A stretch of DNA of 49,021 nucleotides from Endomicrobiaceae bacterium (GTDB taxonomy: Bacteria; Elusimicrobiota; Endomicrobiia; Endomicrobiales; Endomicrobiaceae): assembly GCA_028690485.1 (NCBI GenBank), contig JAQVBD010000008.1, forward strand, positions 1 to 49,021. The letters are read 5' to 3'. Both the position numbers and the translations under genes were made by a program. Under the pieces are notes generated by a model. That model made no database searches and had not been told where the DNA came from. It saw nothing but the letters and a program-made list of their open reading frames with translations. Below, piece after piece: positions 42,921 through 49,021 of the stretch; within the stretch, counting starts at the first letter, position 1; each line of letters opens with the position of its first letter.

Positions 42921-45311
42921 TTATATAAACAGATTTGAGTTTGCATTGTTTGACTCTGCAATATACTTTGCAACTCCGCCAATTTCAACTCCATCTATCA
43001 ATTCTTCCTGTTTTACCCCCATAACATCCATAGACATATTACATGCAATGAATTTAACACCGTTTTTTTGGGCATCATCAATTAATTGCTGCAATGTTGA
43101 AACATTTTTACTTTTCATAACCATTTTCATCATTAAAGTACCAAAACCCAACATATTCATTTTTGACAATTTCAATTTATTAATACCTTTAGGCATCATC
43201 ATTGAAAACATCTTTTCAATGATATTTTTCTTTACTTTTTTATTTAAGATTGATTTTCTTAAAACATTAAGTCCCCAAAAAGTAAAAAACATTGTTACTT
43301 TTTTCCCGCTTGCAACTGCTCCGTTTGCAATAATCATTGATGCTATTACTTTATCTAAATCATTTGAAAAGACAACAATAGTCTGACCGGAACTATTATT
43401 TACAATATTATTTGAAAATGAAGGAGAATTTCCTTTTCCTTTACATATAATTGCTTTGATTATTTTATTTTCTGTTGTTAAATTCAACAATGTATTTCCT
43501 GTAATCTGACACCAGCCCTCTATATCAGATTTAAAACCCGCATCTGTTGTAGACAATTCCACTGATTGTCCTTCTTGTATATTTTTTATAGTTTCAGATA
43601 ACTTCATAATTGGTCCCGGACATTGCATACCACAGGCATCAAGTTTGATAACAGTACATGTTATTGGAATATTTGTTTTTTTATTGTTCATATTTAAAAC
43701 ACCTTGTTTATCCTTAATTATTTCTTCATATAACATTATTCCGCCGCTTAAACTGTAAATATTATTAAAACCGCTTTGTGTTAAAATTCTTGAAGCTATA
43801 TAACTTGTAAAACCTTTTGCACAATAAAGTACAACTTTTTTATCTTTTGGTATCTCTGAAAGCCTTTCTCTTAATTCTTGTGCAGGAATATTTACGGCAT
43901 TCGGAATAGATTTTAAATCAAATGATATTTTAGGTCTTACATCTATAATATAAGAATCTTTTAAATCTTCATAAAAAACCGGCTTTACCAAATTATTCAA
44001 AATATTTTCAGCTGCCATAGCAACTATATTAACAGGGTCTTTAGCTGATGAATACGGCGGAGCATAACATAATTCACTGTTCAGCAAATCACTAATTTTT
44101 CCATTTAATCTTATAACTGAAGAAATAACATCTATTCGTTTTTCAACACCTTCTAACCCTGCTGCCTGAGCTCCGAATATTTTCCCTTTTTCATCAAACA
44201 ATATCTTAATTAATAATGGGAAAGAATTTGGGTAATATCCGGCATGCGAATTACCCCATATATGAACTTTTTTATAACTTATATTCTTTTTCTGCAATTG
44301 TTTTTCATTATTCCCCACACTTGCAACTGTTAAATCAAAAACTTTTACAACAGCAGTCCCTTGAGTTTTTTTATAACCGGACTTAGTACCCGCTATATTA
44401 TCCGCAATAATTCTGCCTTGTCTGTTTGCCGGTCCGGCTAAAGGAATAAGGGTCTGGCTATCAGTTATAAAATCTGTAACTTCTATACTGTCACCGGCAG
44501 CATATATATCAGGATTTGATGTCTGCATAAATTCATTTACTTTTATACTGTCATGAAGTCCTAACTGCAAACCGCAATCTTTTGCTATTTTAGTTTCAGG
44601 TTTCACTCCTATTGATAAAACAGCAATATCATAAGGAATTTTTTTATCCGAATTTAAAACAATATTTTCTTGTTCAAATCTTTTAACACCATCTTGTAAA
44701 TATAAATTTACTCCGTTTTCTCTCATTTGATTCTGTGCAAAAGCAACAACATCTAAATCAATTGGAGCAAGTATTTGGTTTGAGAGTTCTACTAAAGAGG
44801 TATTAAGATTAATATGTGCAAAGTTTTCTGCCATTTCCACGCCAATAAAACCGCCGCCGATAACAACTGCATTTTTTACATTATTTTTCTTTATAAATTC
44901 TTTTATTTTATCTGCATCTTCCAATGTTCTTACCGTAAATATCTTATTATTATTTATACCTTCAATGTTAGGAATAACAGGACTTGCACCTAATGCTAAA
45001 ACTAACTTATCATAAGACAAACGTTCACCGGTTATAGTTTTAACTTTTTTGTTTTCACTATCAATTTCTATAATTTCACAATTAAGTTTAACATCAATAT
45101 TAAATAAATTTTTAAAAGTTTCAGGATTTGACACTAAAATATTATTTCTGTCACTTATTACATCGGAACAATAATATGGAAGTCCGCAATTTGCTATTGA
45201 TACTTCACTTGTTTTTTCAAGTATAGTAATTTCAGCATGTTCCAAAACTCTTCTTAATCTGGCAGCACAACTTGCACCTGCTGCTCCGCCGCCAACAATT
45301 AAAACTTTCAT
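42921..45311 (-). CDS. CoA-disulfide reductase/rhodanese/TusA/DsrE four-domain fusion
   Basis: A 796-residue cytoplasmic flavoprotein. Domains: FAD/NAD(P)-binding disulfide reductase (1-440) with GGGAAGASCAARLRR, active Cys42 (SIANCGLPYY), GGGFIGVEMAENFA and AAGDSIEV; rhodanese (445-535) with Cys497 in VVLYCAKGFTSYIA; TusA/SirA domain (552-625) with Cys560 and Cys564 (LDACGMQCPGP); DsrE-like domain (640-796) with a cysteine at 757. Persulfide would pass between the domain cysteines; the fused set fits CoA- or sulfur-trafficking redox chemistry. This fusion type is known in anaerobes. It starts 3 bases after the C_GCAxxG_C_C gene. Confidence 0.9.
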   Translation of the reverse strand: MKVLIVGGGAAGASCAARLRRVLEHAEITILEKTSEVSIANCGLPYYCSDVISDRNNILVSNPETFKNLFNIDVKLNCEIIEIDSENKKVKTITGERLSYDKLVLALGASPVIPNIEGINNNKIFTVRTLEDADKIKEFIKKNNVKNAVVIGGGFIGVEMAENFAHINLNTSLVELSNQILAPIDLDVVAFAQNQMRENGVNLYLQDGVKRFEQENIVLNSDKKIPYDIAVLSIGVKPETKIAKDCGLQLGLHDSIKVNEFMQTSNPDIYAAGDSIEVTDFITDSQTLIPLAGPANRQGRIIADNIAGTKSGYKKTQGTAVVKVFDLTVASVGNNEKQLQKKNISYKKVHIWGNSHAGYYPNSFPLLIKILFDEKGKIFGAQAAGLEGVEKRIDVISSVIRLNGKISDLLNSELCYAPPYSSAKDPVNIVAMAAENILNNLVKPVFYEDLKDSYIIDVRPKISFDLKSIPNAVNIPAQELRERLSEIPKDKKVVLYCAKGFTSYIASRILTQSGFNNIYSLSGGIMLYEEIIKDKQGVLNMNNKKTNIPITCTVIKLDACGMQCPGPIMKLSETIKNIQEGQSVELSTTDAGFKSDIEGWCQITGNTLLNLTTENKIIKAIICKGKGNSPSFSNNIVNNSSGQTIVVFSNDLDKVIASMIIANGAVASGKKVTMFFTFWGLNVLRKSILNKKVKKNIIEKMFSMMMPKGINKLKLSKMNMLGFGTLMMKMVMKSKNVSTLQQLIDDAQKNGVKFIACNMSMDVMGVKQEELIDGVEIGGVAKYIAESNNANSNLFI

Positions 45312-45314
45312 TAT

Positions 45315-45782
45315 TTATACCTCTTTTTTAGACTCTTTTTCTGTTAATATTAATTCTTCCAAAATATCAGCAGCATAACAAACTAATTCTATACATGGCC
45401 TTTTTTGATAATATTCTTTAGTTCGTTCGGAAGGTATATAATCACTTTTTTGTTTGTCTAACCCTAATAAATCTCTGCAAACTATAAAACCATACTTATC
45501 ACTAAATTTTTTAGCCAATAATTGAATCAATTTATAATGTTGTGATTTTGCTTTCTGGTCTTTAGGGTCAGTATATCCATATTTTATGCCTGCAACCATA
45601 AACATAGCAGTAACTGCTCCGCAAACTTCTCTAAGTCTTCCCATTCCGCCGCCAAAAGAAGAAGATATTTTCAATGCTGTATCCAAATCAATACCTATAT
45701 CATCACAAAAAGCACATAAAACAGATTGGGAACAATTATATCCTTTTTGAAACAAGTCTCTCGCACTATCAGATTTTTTCAT
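45315..45782 (-). CDS. C_GCAxxG_C_C family redox protein
   Basis: A 155-residue protein of the family named for its cysteine pattern. Visible parts: KGYNCSQSVLCAF (residues 14-26), GGGMGRLREVCGAVTAMFMVAG (45-66), the VCRDLLGL segment and a C-terminal CIELVCYAADIL. The conserved cysteines suggest a metal or disulfide redox role; the family's function is not established. It is co-oriented and almost fused to the sulfur-transfer flavoprotein gene, which suggests a joint job in thiol/sulfur chemistry. Confidence 0.88.
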   Translation of the reverse strand: MKKSDSARDLFQKGYNCSQSVLCAFCDDIGIDLDTALKISSSFGGGMGRLREVCGAVTAMFMVAGIKYGYTDPKDQKAKSQHYKLIQLLAKKFSDKYGFIVCRDLLGLDKQKSDYIPSERTKEYYQKRPCIELVCYAADILEELILTEKESKKEV

Positions 45783-45810
45783 TTTCTATATCCTATAAAA
45801 TACATTTTTA

Positions 45811-45839
45811 ATCATACATACTATAGATATACAATACAA
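45811..45839 (-). promoter_or_regulatory. Candidate promoter of the C_GCAxxG_C_C/CoA-disulfide reductase unit
   Basis: TTGTAT (45834-45839), 17-base spacer, TATGAT (45811-45816) on the minus strand, 28 bases before the ATG at 45782. The rest of the 226-base divergent region (45783-46008) is AT-rich; no firm plus-strand promoter for the neighbouring gene was identified. Confidence 0.5.
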
Positions 45840-46008
45840 AATTTTTAATGATAAAAAAATACTTATTTCATAAAATCATTTAAAAAAATATTAATTTGGA
45901 CTATAATAATATTATTAAAAAACAGTTGTAAAGCTATACTCTTTTAAGATTGATTGTACATTTTTTATTTAACAAGAATATGCTAACATAAATTAGGCGG
46001 TTAATATT

Positions 46009-48345
46009 ATGAAGAGCTTTTACAAAGTCTATATTATGATTTTTTGTAGTATTATTGTAATTGTTGTATCTTCATATGTTGTATTTAATTTTTTTAATGT
46101 ATTAAAATCAAACATTCAAGAACAAATAGAAATAACACTCCATGAAATAGCTGTTCAAAACTCAAAAATTTTAGAAATAAAAATCAATGACAGCTTAGAT
46201 TTTTTAACACATATTTCCGAAGAAATTGCTCCGATCCTTGTCTCAGACAGAAATAAAGCTATGCAATATTTGATTAAATCAACAAAACAACTGCATTTTG
46301 ATAATATGGCCATTGTTTATACAGACGGAAGCGGCTACAATATTGATAACATAAAACTGGATGTAAGCGACAGAGAATATTTTCAGAGAAGTCTTCAAGG
46401 CGAAAGATTAATATCAAATCCCGTAATCAACAAAATCAGCAAAGACAAAACTTCTATTTTTGCGGTGCCTATTTACTACAAAGATAAAATTATAGCCATT
46501 CTGCTTACAGTTTACTCAACAAAAAAAATGAATGAATTGCTTGCAAATCATTCATTTGAAGGACGTTCTTACACATATATAGCAAGATTAAACGGCGATA
46601 TTATCATAAATTCGGATTATACAACAAACTCTAAATTTATAGAAAATCTCTTTGACTCATTACAAACTTCAGATAATAATTCAAAAGAAATGGCAGAAAT
46701 CCTACAATCAAAGATTAGACAAAACAAATATGGTTCTATGAAATTTGAAAACAAAGTAAACAAATATATTTACTATTATCCGACAACAATAAACGACTGG
46801 TACATTTTCATAATTACTCCTATAAATGTAGCTGACAATATTTTAAATTTATTGCTTAAACAAACTATAAATGTAAGTATTATCAATTTTGGTTTATTCT
46901 TATCATTGTTTATAATGATTTTATATTTCCAGTTTAAAAGCAAAAAAGAATTAATACAAATTGCATATGTTGATAAACTAACAGGTGGAGATTCTTTTAC
47001 AAAATTTTGTATTGAGGCAACTAAAACTTTCAAAAAATATAATGCCAATAATTCTACAATTAATATCGCAATTTTAAGTATTAATATTGATAATTTTAAA
47101 AATATAAATAATTTGTTTGGACATAATGAAGGAGATAAAATCCTTCGTTTTATTTGGGAAACATTAAATAATATTAAAATGTATGATGAATTACATACTC
47201 GTCATATCGCAGATCAGTTTTATGCCCTATTTTTCTTTGACAGCAAACAATCTTTGATAGATAGATTAACTTATCTTTCTGAAGCGCTTCAAAGCTATGA
47301 CGTACTCAACGAAGAAAAATATAAAATTAAAGCATCTATTGGAATATGTGAATTAACAGAAAGAAATGAAGATATCAATGATATGATAAATTCTGCAAAT
47401 ATTGCTTTAAAATCAATTAAAGGGAAAATTACTCCTTTTTATGCATTTTTTGATGATACTATAAAAGATAATATACTTAAAAAAAATATACTTGAAAATC
47501 AAATGTTAAAAGCTTTACAAAATAAAGAGTTCATAGTATACTTCCAGCCTAAATTTAATGCTGTTACTAATAAAATAATTGGTGCTGAAGCTTTAGTTAA
47601 ATGGGTTAAAAAAGACGGTACAGTAATACCAAATTCAGATTTTATGCCATTATTTGAAAAAAACTTTTTTATTACAACTTTAGATAAATATATATTTTCT
47701 GTAATATGTAAAAAACAAAAAATATGGTTAAATACCGGTTTAAATCCTCTTCCTGTATCAATTGGTTTATCTAAACTGCATTTCTATAATCCAAATTTTG
47801 TAAAAGAATTTAAACAAATTTTAGATGAAAATAAATTACCGGCAAAATATATTCAATTAGAAATATCAGAAATGTCTTTATATGAAAATACTGCTTTGGC
47901 AACTGATTACATAAGTAAATTACGAAGCATTGGTTTTGCAATAACATTAAAAGATTTTGTAATAGGGTATTCAGCTATTATAACAGTAAAAGATATTCAA
48001 ATAGATTCTGTAAAGTTAAATAAAAAAGTTGTCGGCGATATCCGTGATGAAATAAACAAAAAAATAACTGCTAATATTCTTCAACTTTCTCATTCTTTAA
48101 ATGTTAAAACAGAAGTAGAAAATATTGAAAATGAAGAGGAATATAATTTCTTTAAATCTATTAAATGTGATATCATGCAAGGCAATTATTTATCTGCCAC
48201 TGTTGATGACAAAGAATTTGAAAAAGTACTGTTAAGTATGCAATCTTATAAAATATATGAACCTGAGATGTATGAGCCTAATATTGGAGAACCTTTTGCA
48301 GAACTTAAAACAGATGAACCTACAAAAACTGATGATCCTAAATAA
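46009..48345 (+). CDS. Membrane dCache receptor with degenerate GGDEF and EAL domains
   Basis: A 778-residue signalling protein. A membrane helix (8-30), a periplasmic dCache sensor (about 35-275, with YTDGSGYNIDN, DREYFQRSLQGERLISNPVI and SKDKTSIFAVPIYY), a second helix (287-309), a GGDEF domain (315-480) and an EAL domain (490-745) follow. The GGDEF signature is IADQF (400-404). In the EAL domain E527 of EAL is kept, but DDFGTG is KDFVIG (648-653), the NLS asparagine is glycine (IGLS, 585-588) and KLD is KLN. Cyclase and phosphodiesterase activities are therefore doubtful, so a c-di-GMP-binding or scaffold role is more likely. A Glu-Pro-rich tail ends it. The SD AGGCGG precedes the ATG. Confidence 0.9.
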   Translation: MKSFYKVYIMIFCSIIVIVVSSYVVFNFFNVLKSNIQEQIEITLHEIAVQNSKILEIKINDSLDFLTHISEEIAPILVSDRNKAMQYLIKSTKQLHFDNMAIVYTDGSGYNIDNIKLDVSDREYFQRSLQGERLISNPVINKISKDKTSIFAVPIYYKDKIIAILLTVYSTKKMNELLANHSFEGRSYTYIARLNGDIIINSDYTTNSKFIENLFDSLQTSDNNSKEMAEILQSKIRQNKYGSMKFENKVNKYIYYYPTTINDWYIFIITPINVADNILNLLLKQTINVSIINFGLFLSLFIMILYFQFKSKKELIQIAYVDKLTGGDSFTKFCIEATKTFKKYNANNSTINIAILSINIDNFKNINNLFGHNEGDKILRFIWETLNNIKMYDELHTRHIADQFYALFFFDSKQSLIDRLTYLSEALQSYDVLNEEKYKIKASIGICELTERNEDINDMINSANIALKSIKGKITPFYAFFDDTIKDNILKKNILENQMLKALQNKEFIVYFQPKFNAVTNKIIGAEALVKWVKKDGTVIPNSDFMPLFEKNFFITTLDKYIFSVICKKQKIWLNTGLNPLPVSIGLSKLHFYNPNFVKEFKQILDENKLPAKYIQLEISEMSLYENTALATDYISKLRSIGFAITLKDFVIGYSAIITVKDIQIDSVKLNKKVVGDIRDEINKKITANILQLSHSLNVKTEVENIENEEEYNFFKSIKCDIMQGNYLSATVDDKEFEKVLLSMQSYKIYEPEMYEPNIGEPFAELKTDEPTKTDDPK

Positions 48346-48391
48346 TCATTTCTAGTTTTTCAATTTTTAAAAGTACTTATGTTTTTTGTCT

Positions 48392-48862
48392 TTATTGTAT
48401 TATGATATCAGAAAGGGTAAATTTTATAACTTTTTGAAGTTCTGATAATGTAGTATCAATCTGATAACCTATTTTACCTGCACTGAATATTATATTTTGA
48501 CAGTTACCGGCACTGGCATCAATTACTGTAGTAAAAACTTTTTTCATACCAATTGGCGAACATCCGCCGTGTATATAACCGGTTGTCGGCAGTAAATCTT
48601 TAGACTTTAACATCTCTACAGATTTTTCATTTACACTATTTGCAGCTTTTTTTAAATCTAATTCTTTAGCTACAGGTATCATAAAAACATAATGTTGTTT
48701 AGATTTTGCAACTGTTACTAATGTTTTAAAAACTAAATCCGGATTTTGGTTTAAAGCTTGTGCAACTTCAATTCCGCTGATTGCATTAGCACTGTCATAA
48801 GAGTATGTTTTATATTCAATTTTATTTTTATCTAAAATTCGCATTGCATTGGTTTTTTCCAT
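48392..48862 (-). CDS. ybaK: Cys-tRNA(Pro)/Cys-tRNA(Cys) deacylase YbaK/EbsC family
   Basis: A 156-residue cytoplasmic trans-editing protein that hydrolyses mis-charged Cys-tRNA(Pro). The start is placed at ATG 48862 (MEKTNAMRILDKNKIEYK), with GGAG 11 bases upstream; an in-frame ATG at 48907 adds 15 residues that match nothing. Visible motifs: QNPDLVFKTLV near residue 39, VAKELDLKKAA near 63, and GYIHGGCSPIGMKKVFTTVIDASA near 95-118, the YbaK signature. The gene is convergent with the GGDEF-EAL gene, with 46 bases between them and no clear terminator. Confidence 0.92.
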   Translation of the reverse strand: MEKTNAMRILDKNKIEYKTYSYDSANAISGIEVAQALNQNPDLVFKTLVTVAKSKQHYVFMIPVAKELDLKKAANSVNEKSVEMLKSKDLLPTTGYIHGGCSPIGMKKVFTTVIDASAGNCQNIIFSAGKIGYQIDTTLSELQKVIKFTLSDIIIQ

Positions 48863-49021
48863 AATACAAAGTCTCCGTATATATTTATAATTTGAATTAT
48901 TATACAATTTTTATTATTGAAGTTTTAAGTTATATAATTGAATAATTGATTATTTAATACTATTTTAAAATAAATTCTTTGATTTTTTTTGTTTTTCTCT
49001 TTTTTCAGTGCAAGAGCTATT

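Noticed and set aside
42946-43386. 146-codon plus-strand open frame opposite the DsrE-like domain
   Set aside because: Shadow of the fusion gene; no SD and no recognisable domain.
48908-49021. Possible C-terminus of another minus-strand gene at the right edge
   Set aside because: Two frames are open for 19 and 32 codons from the edge, and neither shows a recognisable family; too little sequence to support a call.

Overview
The window is about 49 kb of AT-rich bacterial chromosome, dense in genes, with no gap above 300 bases. No tRNA, rRNA, CRISPR array, insertion sequence or prophage gene was recognised. The cell is diderm (Gram-negative): it encodes a porin, a TonB-dependent receptor, Tol-Pal, LolA, lipoproteins and class II-type envelope genes. 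The low GC content combined with a delta-proteobacterial/Deferribacterota-like gene repertoire (Porin_5-type porin, bactofilin, NikR, LolA next to FtsK, a CoA-disulfide reductase/rhodanese/TusA/DsrE fusion, a dCache-GGDEF-EAL protein) makes a Deferribacterota member such as a Mucispirillum relative my best guess. Elusimicrobiota or another low-GC diderm lineage is not excluded. Nearly everything lies on the minus strand; only cutA-maf and one GGDEF-EAL gene are on the plus strand.

Right-to-left (the direction of transcription): ybaK (48.4-48.9 kb); a plus-strand membrane signalling protein with degenerate GGDEF and EAL domains (46.0-48.3 kb); a two-gene redox/sulfur unit, a C_GCAxxG_C_C protein and the four-domain CoA-disulfide reductase fusion (42.9-45.8 kb); then a long run rpsO, pnp, accB, a winged-helix protein, ftsK, lolA, rodZ, rimO, pgsA, a metallo-beta-lactamase-fold hydrolase, xerD-like recombinase, UDP-glucose dehydrogenase, nikR and a TonB-dependent receptor with a candidate NikR operator (29.0-42.7 kb). 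Next comes an envelope operon behind a perfect sigma70-type promoter: pal, cpoB/ybgF, a TolA/TonB-like gene, tolB, tolQ, tolR, a membrane-embedded PHP protein, an ArnT-like glycosyltransferase, an M23 peptidase, bactofilin and a SurA-N-type chaperone (19.8-28.8 kb).

The plus-strand pair cutA-maf (18.9-19.8 kb) diverges from the translation operon infC-rpmI-rplT-ktrB-ktrA-tpr-pheS-pheT (11.7-18.6 kb). infC is preceded by a structured leader with an attenuator, and it has no ATG/GTG/TTG start. A 34-residue peptide gene with its own promoter follows, then acpS, nnrD, an M20 amidohydrolase and lrgA-lrgB (8.0-11.6 kb).

The left 8 kb is a complete phosphate-starvation module: phoB-phoR, a porin-pstS transcript and a pstC-pstA-pstB-phoU transcript (phoU cut by the window edge). 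Both transcripts have the same 11-bp-period TTAACA direct repeat at the same distance from a -10 element, so PhoB probably controls uptake across both membranes.

I did not find a clearly new multi-gene system. The most interesting candidates are the orphan 34-aa peptide gene, the membrane PHP protein with an internal duplication around its catalytic domain, the infC leader/start, the paired Pho boxes, the nikR-linked operator and the double-degenerate GGDEF-EAL receptor.
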